This document shows positions 8,311 to 15,260 of a stretch of 20,743 nucleotides of DNA, piece after piece. Source of the stretch: Gordonia sp. (in: high G+C Gram-positive bacteria) (GTDB lineage Bacteria > Actinomycetota > Actinomycetes > Mycobacteriales > Mycobacteriaceae). Numbering within the stretch: the stretch's first letter is position 1; each line of letters opens with the position of its first letter. Where the stretch lies: the NCBI GenBank assembly GCA_030152405.1, contig JASLJL010000221.1, positions 1 to 20,743 on the forward strand, in the 5' to 3' direction. Below the pieces are notes generated by a model. That model was not told the origin of the DNA. It ran no database searches and saw nothing but the letters and a program-made list of their open reading frames with translations. Both the position numbers and the translations under genes were made by a program.

Positions 8311-9289
8311 TCTCCTCGGCCGCCGCCTCGCGACCGTAGCGCGCCGACAGCCAGGCGCAGAGGACCAGCTGGATCTGGTGGAAGATCATCAACGGCAGCA
8401 CCATGAAGCCGACGATCGAACCGCCGAACATGACGCTGGCCAACGGCAGCCCTGTGGCCAGGCTCTTCTTGGTTCCACAGAACTGGATGGCGATCGCGTC
8501 GGCGCGGTCGAAGCCCATCCGGCGCGGCACGTACCAGGTGACCGCAAGCATGACGCACACGAGGACGAGCGACACGACGCCGACCATGATCACCTCGAAC
8601 GCGGTGACGCTGCTCCACAGACCGGACTTCACGCCCTCGCTGAACGCCACGTACACGACGAGGACGATGGATCCGCGGTCGACGTACTTGGTGGGCTCGG
8701 CGTACTTCTGCAGGAACGGGCTCACGAGCGGTCGGACGATCTGACCGACGACGAACGGCACGAGGATCTCGAGGCAGATCTTGAGAATCGAGTCGCCGCT
8801 GATGTGGACGCCCGCCGTCGAACTCATCGTCAAGACCACGAGCGCGGGCGTCAGGACCACGCCGATGAGGTTCGACGCCGACGCGCTGACGATGGCGCCC
8901 GCGACGTTGCCGCGGGCGATCGAGGTGAACGCGATCGACGACTGGACCGTCGACGGGACGAGCGTCAGATACAGGAAGCCCGCGGCGAGGTCGTCACCGA
9001 TGATCGGCGACAGGACGGGACGGAGCAGGAGACCGACGATCGGGAACAGCACGAACGTGAACGCGAGGATCGTCGTGTGCAGTCGCCAATGGGTGAGACC
9101 GTCGAGCGCCTCGCGCGGTGACAGTCGTGTGCCGTACAGGAAGAACAGGAGAGCGATCAGGCCGGTGACGACCCAGTCCATCACGTCCGCGAACGCACCA
9201 CTTGCAGGAAAGACTGCGGCGACGACGACGGCGGCGAAGATCGACAGAATGAAGCCGTCGATCGGGGACTTCTCCAGAAGCTTGCGCAT
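8297..9289 (-). CDS. bile acid:sodium symporter-like protein (SBF-like, YfeH type)
   Basis: 330 residues, strongly hydrophobic, about 9-10 membrane segments. Family blocks are FFLYGTRLSPREAL near the N-terminus, LVPSTVQSSIAFTSIARGN, AIVSASASNLIGVVLTP and FCGTKKSLATGLPLASVMF; the two broken-helix regions at these places line the ion/substrate site in the BASS fold. This subgroup (PF13593-like, including E. coli YfeH) has no firmly known substrate. The ATG at 9289 lies 5 bp after the stop of the SdpI-like gene, so the two form an operon. Confidence 0.88.
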   Translation of the reverse strand: MRKLLEKSPIDGFILSIFAAVVVAAVFPASGAFADVMDWVVTGLIALLFFLYGTRLSPREALDGLTHWRLHTTILAFTFVLFPIVGLLLRPVLSPIIGDDLAAGFLYLTLVPSTVQSSIAFTSIARGNVAGAIVSASASNLIGVVLTPALVVLTMSSTAGVHISGDSILKICLEILVPFVVGQIVRPLVSPFLQKYAEPTKYVDRGSIVLVVYVAFSEGVKSGLWSSVTAFEVIMVGVVSLVLVCVMLAVTWYVPRRMGFDRADAIAIQFCGTKKSLATGLPLASVMFGGSIVGFMVLPLMIFHQIQLVLCAWLSARYGREAAAEETQAA

Positions 9290-9294
9290 ACGAT

Positions 9295-9816
9295 TCAGCG
9301 AACGGCGTCGCTAGCCTTCGGTTCGGGGGCGTGGTCGGTGGTGCACATGCCCTGCAGGGCGCAGGACCCGCACGAGGAGGTGCCGCAGTCGGCGGCGGGA
9401 TCGTCGGCGCAGGGCTCCTCCGCGGCGTCGTCCGCACCGCCGGAGCAGCAGCCCGATCCGCAGCCGGCGCTCTCCGGCTCCGGGACGGTCGCAGCGACGC
9501 GGACCCCGAAGGCTGCGGCGAACGCCGCGACGGCGAATCCGAGGACGATCGAGGCGATCGCGAACGCGAAACCCCAGTCGCCGCCGAAGCCCAGCACACC
9601 GCCGATCGCGAGAATCAGTGCCGCGCAAAGGAATCCCGGGGCGGCCGCCTTGTTGCCGAGTTCGAATGCCTCGGCCGAACGCATCGTCTCGTCCGATCGC
9701 ACGCCGAACCAGCGGTTGCGCTTGATCAGCCCGAGCAGACCGCCCGTTCCTACGCCCGCCCAGAACACTGCGAGCACGAGTGCGATGACGGCGAAGACCA
9801 CGGACAGGATATGCAC
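9295..9816 (-). CDS. SdpI-family membrane protein with cysteine-rich C-terminal tail
   Basis: 173 residues from a GTG at 9816 ([20 protein letters not shown]). A TACAGT element 7 nt upstream suggests a leaderless transcript; the open frame continues upstream but lacks coding character. Membrane segments lie at about 2-24, 59-78 and 81-104. The SdpI signature follows the first: [24 protein letters not shown] (33-56). Family members include the Bacillus SdpI immunity protein. The tail after residue 112 is unusual: C119, C123, C124, C136, C144, C149, C152 and C158 in a 40-residue acidic/Gly/Ser stretch, suggesting metal binding. M. tuberculosis has a different small membrane gene (Rv0039c) near this place; I cannot say whether they are orthologous. 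Confidence 0.82.
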   Translation of the reverse strand: MHILSVVFAVIALVLAVFWAGVGTGGLLGLIKRNRWFGVRSDETMRSAEAFELGNKAAAPGFLCAALILAIGGVLGFGGDWGFAFAIASIVLGFAVAAFAAAFGVRVAATVPEPESAGCGSGCCSGGADDAAEEPCADDPAADCGTSSCGSCALQGMCTTDHAPEPKASDAVR

Positions 9817-9914
9817 GATCTCAACTGTACGACCGACCCCGCGTGCCGCTCGAATCGTGTGACGACGGCAACCGTGCTTTTGGGCGTCGAACAGCGACGA
9901 TTTACCCTGGTGGG

Positions 9915-12782
9915 GTGACCTCCGCTGATTCTTCGCATCGTCCCGCCGAGTCCGTTCCCGGGCATCGGTACACCGCCGCAACGGCCGGTGAGATCGAGTC
10001 GCGCTGGCAGGAGCGTTGGGCGACCGACGGCACCTTCCACGCGCCGAACCCGGTCGGGCCGCTCGCGGGCGACTTCAGCGCGTTCGAGGGCCCGCAGGCC
10101 GACGCCGACGACAAGCTGTTCGTGCAGGACATGTTCCCGTACCCGTCGGGCGCGGGACTGCACGTCGGTCATCCCCTCGGCTTCATCGGCACGGACGTCT
10201 TCGCGCGTTTCCAGCGGATGACCGGCAAGAACGTGCTGCACACGATGGGTTTCGACTCGTTCGGCCTGCCCGCTGAGCAGTACGCCGTGCAGACCGGCAC
10301 CCATCCGCGCACCACCACCGAGGCGAACATCGAGCGGTACCTCGGTCAGATCCGCCGTCTCGGTCTCGGTCACGACGAGCGCCGCCGGGTGGCCACGACC
10401 GACGTCGAGTTCTACCGCTGGACGCAGTGGATCTTCCTGCAGATCTACAACTCGTGGTTCGACGCTTCGCGGGGCAAGGCCCGACGGATCTCCGAGTTGG
10501 TTGACGAGTTCGCCTCGGGTGCACGGACGCTCGACGACGGTCGCGTCTGGGCCGATCTGTCGGCCGCCGAGCGGAACGACGTCCTGGACTCGTACCGTCT
10601 CGTCTACCTGAGCAACTCGTTGGTCAACTGGTGCCCCGGACTGGGCACGGTGCTCGCGAACGAGGAGGTGACCGCCGACGGCAAGTCCGAGCGCGGCAAC
10701 TTCCCCGTCTTCCGCAAGAACCTCCGCCAGTGGATGATGCGGATCACCGCGTACTCGGATCGTCTGATCGACGACCTCGACCTGCTCGACTGGCCGGAGA
10801 AGGTCAAGACGATGCAGCGCAACTGGATCGGCCGGTCGCGCGGCGCGCAGGTGAAGTTCTCGACCGCCGTCGGTTCGCCGATCGAGGTGTTCACCACGCG
10901 ACCCGACACCCTGTTCGGCGCCAGCTACATGGTTCTGGCGCCCGAGCACGAGCTGGTCGACGCGTTGGTCGCCGACGCGTGGCCCGACGGCGTGGACGAC
11001 CGCTGGACCGGTGGCGCGGCCACCCCGGCCGAGGCCGTAGCGGAGTACCGGGCGTCGATCGCCGCCAAGAGCGACCTCGAGCGCCAGGAGAACAAGGAGA
11101 AGACCGGCGTCTTCACCGGTGCGTACGCCACCAACCCGGTGAACGGTGCGCAGGTCCCCGTCTTCATCGCCGACTACGTCCTGATCGGCTACGGCACGGG
11201 CGCCATCATGGCGGTGCCGGCGCACGACACTCGCGACTACGAGTTCGCGACCGCCTTCGGCCTCCCGCTGCTCGAAGTGATCGGCTCGGACGAGGGCATC
11301 GCCGAGGCGGCGTACACGGGCGACGGCCCGCTGGTGAACTCCGGTTTCCTCGACGGACTGAATGTGGCCGACGCGAAGGCGGCGATCATCGAACGCCTGG
11401 AAGCCGAGGGCACGGGCACCGGAACCATTCAGTACAAGCTGCGGGACTGGCTGTTCGCTCGTCAGCGGTACTGGGGTGAGCCCTTCCCCATCGTGTACGA
11501 CGCCGACGGCGCCCCGCATGCACTGCCGGAGTCGATGCTGCCCATCGAGTTGCCCGAGGTGGCCGACTACGCACCCGTCGCGTTCGATCCGAACGACGCT
11601 GACAGCGAGCCGTCTCCCCCGCTGGCGAAGGCCACCGACTGGGTGAGCGTCGAACTCGATCTCGGCGACGGCGTGCAGACCTACACGCGCGACACCAACG
11701 TGATGCCGCAGTGGGCCGGCAGTTCCTGGTACCAGCTGCGCTACATCGATCCGACGAATGACGAGACCCTGTGCGCCAAGGAGAACGAGGCGTACTGGAT
11801 GGGTCCGCGTCCGGCCCTGCACGGGCCGAACGACCCCGGCGGTCTGGACCTGTACATCGGCGGCATGGAGCACGCGGTCCTGCACCTGCTGTACTCGCGC
11901 TTCTGGCACAAGGTGCTGTTCGACCTCGGGTACGTGACCAGCGTCGAACCGTACCGCCGGCTCTTCAACCAGGGCATGATCCAGGCGTTCGCGTACACCG
12001 ATTCGCGTGGCGTCTACGTGCCGGCCGAAGAGGTCGTGGAGCGCGACGGCAAGTTCTTCTATGAGGACCAGGAGGTGTCGCAGGAGTACGGGAAGATGGG
12101 CAAGTCGCTCAAGAACTCGGTGGCTCCTGACGACATCTGCCGCGACTACGGCGCCGACACCCTCCGCGTGTACGAGATGTCGATGGGTCCGCTCGACCAG
12201 TCGCGTCCGTGGGCGACGAAGGATGTCGTCGGCGCGCAGCGCTTCCTGCAGCGTGTCTGGCGTCTGGTCGTCGACGAGGAGTCCGGCGAGGTCCGCGTCA
12301 CCGACACCGACGCCGACGTGGACACCCTGAAGGCCGTCAATCGGACCGCGGACGGCGTGCGTGACGACTTCGCGAACCTGCGGACCAACACGGCGGTCGC
12401 CAAGCTCATCGAGCTGACCAACCACCTGACGAAGGCGTACCCCAAGGGCGCACCGCGAGCGGCCGTCGAAGCTGTGGTTCTGATGCTCGCTCCCCTCGCT
12501 CCGCACCTCGCCGAAGAGCTCTGGGGACGCCTCGGTCACGAGGGATCACTGGCGCACGGGCCGTTCCCCGAGGTCGACGAGCAGTACCTCGTGGACGACA
12601 GCGTCGAGATCCCGGTCCAGGTCAAGGGCAAGGTTCGGAGTCGAGTGACGGTCGCCGCCGACGCCGACGAGGCCACCGTCGTCGCCGCCGCGTTGGCCGA
12701 TGAGAAGATCGCGGCGCTGCTCGACGGCGAACCGCGCAAGGTGATCTACGTTCCCGGCCGCATGGTGAACGTCATCCCGTAG
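9915..12782 (+). CDS. leuS: leucyl-tRNA synthetase
   Basis: 955 residues from the GTG at 9915. TACCCT ends 6 nt upstream and there is no Shine-Dalgarno sequence, so a leaderless start is likely; the open frame to 9843 lacks coding character. Class I signatures are present: HVGH (83-86, inside [15 protein letters not shown]) and KMGKS (727-731) for ATP and adenylate binding. Between them lies the CP1 editing domain, with [12 protein letters not shown] (HDTRD at 437-441) and [22 protein letters not shown] and [17 protein letters not shown] are typical LeuRS blocks. The C-terminus ends in a conserved binding domain ([13 protein letters not shown]). It charges tRNA-Leu and is essential. I saw no T-box leader in the 98 bp upstream, which are shared with the divergent SdpI-like gene. 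Confidence 0.97.
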   Translation: MTSADSSHRPAESVPGHRYTAATAGEIESRWQERWATDGTFHAPNPVGPLAGDFSAFEGPQADADDKLFVQDMFPYPSGAGLHVGHPLGFIGTDVFARFQRMTGKNVLHTMGFDSFGLPAEQYAVQTGTHPRTTTEANIERYLGQIRRLGLGHDERRRVATTDVEFYRWTQWIFLQIYNSWFDASRGKARRISELVDEFASGARTLDDGRVWADLSAAERNDVLDSYRLVYLSNSLVNWCPGLGTVLANEEVTADGKSERGNFPVFRKNLRQWMMRITAYSDRLIDDLDLLDWPEKVKTMQRNWIGRSRGAQVKFSTAVGSPIEVFTTRPDTLFGASYMVLAPEHELVDALVADAWPDGVDDRWTGGAATPAEAVAEYRASIAAKSDLERQENKEKTGVFTGAYATNPVNGAQVPVFIADYVLIGYGTGAIMAVPAHDTRDYEFATAFGLPLLEVIGSDEGIAEAAYTGDGPLVNSGFLDGLNVADAKAAIIERLEAEGTGTGTIQYKLRDWLFARQRYWGEPFPIVYDADGAPHALPESMLPIELPEVADYAPVAFDPNDADSEPSPPLAKATDWVSVELDLGDGVQTYTRDTNVMPQWAGSSWYQLRYIDPTNDETLCAKENEAYWMGPRPALHGPNDPGGLDLYIGGMEHAVLHLLYSRFWHKVLFDLGYVTSVEPYRRLFNQGMIQAFAYTDSRGVYVPAEEVVERDGKFFYEDQEVSQEYGKMGKSLKNSVAPDDICRDYGADTLRVYEMSMGPLDQSRPWATKDVVGAQRFLQRVWRLVVDEESGEVRVTDTDADVDTLKAVNRTADGVRDDFANLRTNTAVAKLIELTNHLTKAYPKGAPRAAVEAVVLMLAPLAPHLAEELWGRLGHEGSLAHGPFPEVDEQYLVDDSVEIPVQVKGKVRSRVTVAADADEATVVAAALADEKIAALLDGEPRKVIYVPGRMVNVIP

Positions 12783-12787
12783 CAGGT

Positions 12788-12865
12788 ACGCCGAAAGTCA
12801 GTACTCAGATCGTGACTCGCGGGCACATCGCCCTCGGAGTCGCGTCTGGGTACTGACTTTGGCGT
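12788..12865. terminator. long two-part inverted repeat between leuS and rtcB
   Basis: The outer arms are ACGCCGAAAGTCAGTAC plus TCAGA (12788-12809) and TCTGG plus GTACTGACTTTGGCGT (12845-12865). They pair over about 20 bp with one bulged base and one mismatch. Inside are GACTC/GAGTC (12814-12818 with 12837-12841) and GGGC/GCCC around ACATC. The element fills the gap between convergent leuS and rtcB and is nearly symmetric, as expected for a bidirectional terminator. It lacks a T-tract. It could also be a dispersed repeat. Confidence 0.7.
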
Positions 12866-12879
12866 CTTGCAGCGAGTGC

Positions 12880-14088
12880 TCAGCCCTTCACGCACATCAG
12901 CGTGGTGAGGCGGGCGACCACCTCGACCAGCGGTGACGGTCCGGTGGTCTGGGCATCGATCACCTGCTGAAGGTCCTTGTAGGCGCCCGGGATCTCGTCG
13001 AGCACCCCGCGGTCCTTGCGGCATTCGACTCCGGCCGTCTGTGACGCGAGGTCGTCGACGGTGAACGTCTTCTTCGCCTGGGTGCGAGACATACGACGGC
13101 CGGCACCGTGGGACGCCGAGCACAGGCCCTGCTCGTTGCCGAGACCACGGACGACGAACGATCCGGTTCCCATCGATCCCGGAATCAGCCCGAGATCGCC
13201 CGAACCTGCGCGAATAGCGCCCTTGCGAGTGACGATCACATCCACGCCGTCGTAGGTCTCCTCGGCGACGTAGTTGTGGTGGCACTGCACCTCGGATCGG
13301 AACGTCACCTGTGGGAAGTGTTCGGCCACGACAGTCTTGACCAGTGCCATCATCGCCGCCCTGTTCAGGCGGGCGTAATCCTGCGCCCAGTACAGATCGT
13401 GCAGGTACGCGGACATCTCTTGGGTCCCCGCGAGGAACACAGCGAGGTCGCGGTCCGGCAGGCCGAGATTGTGCTCAAGGGTTCTAGCGGTTTCGATGTG
13501 CCGACGCGCGAGTTCGTTGCCGATGTTGCGGGAGCCGGAGTGAAGCATCAGCCAGACGCTGCCGGCGTCGTCGGAGCACAGCTCGATGAAGTGATTTCCC
13601 CCGCCCAGGGATCCACACTGCGCGTGCATGCGACCTTCACGTTCGGCGATCTTCGGCGCACGGAGTGTGTCGAAGGATCCGAAGAGGCGGTCGGCCTCGC
13701 GCTTGAGCGGCCACTGCTTCCGCAGAACGTCGGTGACGCCGCTGTGCGCGTTGAAGCCGACGGGGACGGCCTGCTCGATGCCCGCACGCAGGGGCGCGAG
13801 ACTGTCCGGCAGATCGTCCATGGTCAGATCGGTCTGAACAGCGGCCATGCCGCAGCCGATGTCGACTCCCACAGCTGCCGGCGCGACGGCGTCGCGCATC
13901 GCGATCACCGAACCGACAGTCGCACCCTTGCCGAGGTGCACGTCGGGCATCACCCGGAGCTTCTCCACCCAGGGGAGCTTGGAGATGTTCCGGAGCTGGT
14001 CCAGCGCCGCAGGTTCGATCTCTCCCGGTTCGGCCCACATCAGGGTGTCGGCACGCGCTCCGGGAAGCGCAACGGGGTACTCGTTCAT
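12880..14088 (-). CDS. rtcB: RNA-splicing ligase RtcB
   Basis: 402 residues from the ATG at 14088, preceded by AGGAGG (14095-14100) with a 6-nt spacer. RtcB joins 2',3'-cyclic phosphate or 3'-phosphate ends to 5'-OH ends using GTP and manganese. Active-site blocks are intact: MPDVHLGKGATVG (47-59), GVDIGCG with D76 and C79, GGGNHFIEL with N165-H166, HSGSRNIG with H183, CHHNYV (H270/H271), PGSMGTGSFVV, and SASHGAGRRMSR with H327, the expected GMP-accepting histidine. DEIPGAYKD near the C-terminus is also conserved. Length is that of the bacterial form. No archease or RtcA gene is nearby. It follows an HNH endonuclease gene by 40 bp, and a tRNA lies upstream on the same strand, so it likely belongs to one RNA-related unit. 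Confidence 0.95.
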   Translation of the reverse strand: MNEYPVALPGARADTLMWAEPGEIEPAALDQLRNISKLPWVEKLRVMPDVHLGKGATVGSVIAMRDAVAPAAVGVDIGCGMAAVQTDLTMDDLPDSLAPLRAGIEQAVPVGFNAHSGVTDVLRKQWPLKREADRLFGSFDTLRAPKIAEREGRMHAQCGSLGGGNHFIELCSDDAGSVWLMLHSGSRNIGNELARRHIETARTLEHNLGLPDRDLAVFLAGTQEMSAYLHDLYWAQDYARLNRAAMMALVKTVVAEHFPQVTFRSEVQCHHNYVAEETYDGVDVIVTRKGAIRAGSGDLGLIPGSMGTGSFVVRGLGNEQGLCSASHGAGRRMSRTQAKKTFTVDDLASQTAGVECRKDRGVLDEIPGAYKDLQQVIDAQTTGPSPLVEVVARLTTLMCVKG

Positions 14089-14094
14089 GAGTCC

Positions 14095-14100
14095 CCTCCT
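14095..14100 (-). promoter_or_regulatory. strong ribosome binding site of rtcB
   Basis: AGGAGG followed by GGACTC and the ATG at 14088. It fixes the start and rejects the longer open frame running up to 14229. Many genes here have no such site, so it fits translation from an internal position of a longer tRNA-HNH-rtcB transcript. Confidence 0.85.
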
Positions 14101-14122
14101 CTCAACAATGTTCTTCTCTCTA

Positions 14123-14137
14123 TGGGCATCACGCCCA
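14123..14137 (-). other. small hairpin over the HNH stop codon
   Basis: TGGGC, a 5-nt loop and GCCCA (14123-14127 with 14133-14137) span the end of the HNH gene, 35 bp before rtcB. The stem is only 5 bp. It might tune read-through or mRNA processing between the two genes; chance is also possible. Confidence 0.3.
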
Positions 14138-14587
14138 GGCGGGACGGTAGGGCTCCCAGAGCAGGCGGAGACCTGCCTCTTCCGGGGTGCGATCGCCCTT
14201 GTCCCAGTTGCACGGTCCGCATGCTGCAATGCAGTTGAACCAGGTGTTCCCGCCCCCGCGGGACTGCGGCATCACGTGATCCCAGGTGTTCGCGTGCAGG
14301 CCGCAGTAACCGCACAGATGTCGGTCCCGACGCAGGATCTTCTCCCGCGTCGTACGGTCCACCTCCACGTACGGGCGGTACACGTAGTCGCGGAGGATCA
14401 CCTCCCGTGGAACCTCGATCTGCATGGACACCGCGTGTGCGATGACCGGCGGGTCGAAGTTCGCGACCACCCACACCTTTCCGTCGAGCAGATGCCCGAC
14501 GATCTCGCGAAAAGGTCGACTGTGGAGCACGGCGTTGTCCGCGTTGCGGACGACGACGGGTATTCGATCTATCGCCTCGATGACCAT
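14129..14587 (-). CDS. HNH endonuclease
   Basis: 152 residues. The C-terminal half is a zinc-bound HNH/McrA-like domain: CGYC (C92, C95), TWDHVMPQSRGGGNTW with D103-H104, N118, then CGPC (C123, C126) and N127. The tail WDKGDRTPEEAGLRLLWEPYRP is typical of a widespread actinobacterial HNH family. Residues 1-60 form a separate N-terminal region (VVVRNADNAVLHSRPF) without a motif I know. HNH enzymes usually cut DNA; RNA cleavage is not shown by sequence. The gene starts 28 bp after the tRNA 3' end and ends 40 bp before rtcB, all on one strand. That placement raises the possibility that the nuclease acts on RNA handled by RtcB (inference). Confidence 0.9.
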   Translation of the reverse strand: MVIEAIDRIPVVVRNADNAVLHSRPFREIVGHLLDGKVWVVANFDPPVIAHAVSMQIEVPREVILRDYVYRPYVEVDRTTREKILRRDRHLCGYCGLHANTWDHVMPQSRGGGNTWFNCIAACGPCNWDKGDRTPEEAGLRLLWEPYRPAWA

Positions 14588-14615
14588 GACCGCCCGAGCC
14601 TCTTCTCGCTTCGCG

Positions 14616-14689
14616 TGTCTCCCAGGGGAATTGAACCCCTGACCTCCGGCGTCATCGGCCGGACGCTCTATCCACTGAGCTAGGAAGAC
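14616..14689 (-). tRNA. tRNA gene with anomalous anticodon arm (identity not assignable)
   Basis: Read on the minus strand, a cloverleaf forms: acceptor GTCTTCC/GGGAGAC (one G-U), D-arm GCTC/GAGC with loop AGTGGATA, T-arm AGGGG/CCCCT with the normal loop TTCAATT, discriminator A, no encoded CCA. The anticodon arm is wrong for a normal tRNA. Nineteen nt lie between base 26 and the variable loop instead of 17. It folds either as a 6-bp stem TCCGGC/GCCGGA with loop CGATGAC, or as a 5-bp stem with a 9-nt loop. Neither puts U at position 33. The formal anticodon would be AUG in the 7-nt loop; the 9-nt loop contains GAU. The D-loop A after GG resembles arginine tRNAs (weak). It may be a divergent, processed or non-translating tRNA. 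Confidence 0.75.
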
Positions 14690-14707
14690 TTTCCTATGAC
14701 GTGGAGA

Positions 14708-14736
14708 ACGCTAAGTGTCCGCTAAAGTCCGGTCAA
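14708..14736 (-). promoter_or_regulatory. promoter of the tRNA-HNH-rtcB unit
   Basis: TTGACC (14731-14736) and TAGCGT (14708-14713) are separated by exactly 17 bp on the minus strand, a good sigma-70-type promoter. Transcription would start near 14701, about 12 nt before the tRNA. The -35 hexamer lies in the first AGTCCGGTCA repeat, so a protein on that repeat would block it. Confidence 0.65.
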
Positions 14737-14755
14737 GTCTTTTACAGTCCGGTCA
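14726..14755 (+). repeat. direct repeat AGTCCGGTCA, two copies at 20-bp period (candidate operator)
   Basis: Copies lie at 14726-14735 and 14746-14755, so the start-to-start distance is 20 bp, about two helical turns. A weaker relative, AGTGTCC, is at 14714-14720 with its inverted partner GGACACT at 14783-14789. The repeats lie between the divergent tRNA and HTH-gene promoters, as expected for the operator of a small HTH protein. Confidence 0.6.
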
Positions 14756-14759
14756 TAGA

Positions 14760-14789
14760 TTGACATCTGACGTACATCGGCTGGACACT
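14760..14789 (+). promoter_or_regulatory. possible promoter of the resolvase-like HTH gene
   Basis: A perfect TTGACA (14760-14765) lies directly after the second AGTCCGGTCA copy. With an 18-bp spacer the -10 would be GACACT (14784-14789), a weak match. The GTG start follows 8 nt later, allowing a leaderless transcript. Confidence 0.4.
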
Positions 14790-14797
14790 GTCTCCTC

Positions 14798-15244
14798 GTG
14801 GCGACGATGAATCTCACCCGGTATGCGCAGATGCAGGGCATCTCCACCAAGACGGCGCAACGCTGGTTCAAGAACGGGACGTTGCCTCACCCCGCGCGAA
14901 AAGTGGGACGGCTGATCCTCGTCGACGTCTCCGACACTCCTGCTTCGCAGCCGACGCCGCCTGCCCGGACCGCGCTCTATCTGAGTGACCCTCGCAGCGC
15001 GGCGGAGCTCAAGGAATGGGCCTTCACCCGTGGGATGCGGATCGACGAGACATGTCGAGAAGACGACTCGTCGACGGTCCTGGCAGGGCTTCTCGCCGAC
15101 GAGTCCGTCACCCGCATCGTCACCGATTCGCATCCCGCCGCCGATCTGCTGTCGGCTGCGCTCTCTGCACAGGGTCGCGAGTTCGTCACCATCGCACCCC
15201 ATACCTCTTTCACGCCCCGGATCGCTTCCAGCGCCGGGGCGTAG
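14798..15244 (+). CDS. IS607-resolvase-like HTH protein lacking catalytic residues
   Basis: 148 residues from GTG 14798, or 145 from ATG 14807 (MNLTRYAQMQGI), which matches the usual start of IS607-type resolvases. The first ~45 residues are the MerR-like HTH of that family (GISTKTAQRWFKNGTLPHPARKVGRLILVD). The rest still follows the resolvase outline: TALYLSDPRS in place of the usual YARVSS block, then ELKEWAFTRGMRID, LLADESVTRIVTD and ALSAQGREFVTIAP. The catalytic serine motif, the downstream DRQ segment and the HRDR-type arginine segment are missing, and the domain is compressed. No TnpB or terminal repeats flank it. I infer a domesticated DNA-binding protein, perhaps the regulator of the divergent tRNA-HNH-rtcB unit. 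Degeneration of a former IS gene is the alternative, though the frame is intact. Confidence 0.75.
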   Translation: MATMNLTRYAQMQGISTKTAQRWFKNGTLPHPARKVGRLILVDVSDTPASQPTPPARTALYLSDPRSAAELKEWAFTRGMRIDETCREDDSSTVLAGLLADESVTRIVTDSHPAADLLSAALSAQGREFVTIAPHTSFTPRIASSAGA

Positions 15245-15260
15245 TCGTACCCGGAGGACG

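Noticed and set aside
9817..9914. T-box or other leader upstream of leuS
   Set aside because: Only 98 bp, shared with a divergent gene, and the -10 element lies 6 nt from the start codon, leaving no room for a leader RNA.
9750..12539. 929-residue ORF antisense to leuS
   Set aside because: Long antisense frames are usual opposite high-GC genes with strong third-position bias. LeuRS motifs prove the plus strand is coding.
14690..15244. Genomic island or IS insertion at the tRNA
   Set aside because: No copy of the tRNA 3' end, no integrase, no TnpB and no terminal repeats; the IS607-like protein lacks catalytic residues.
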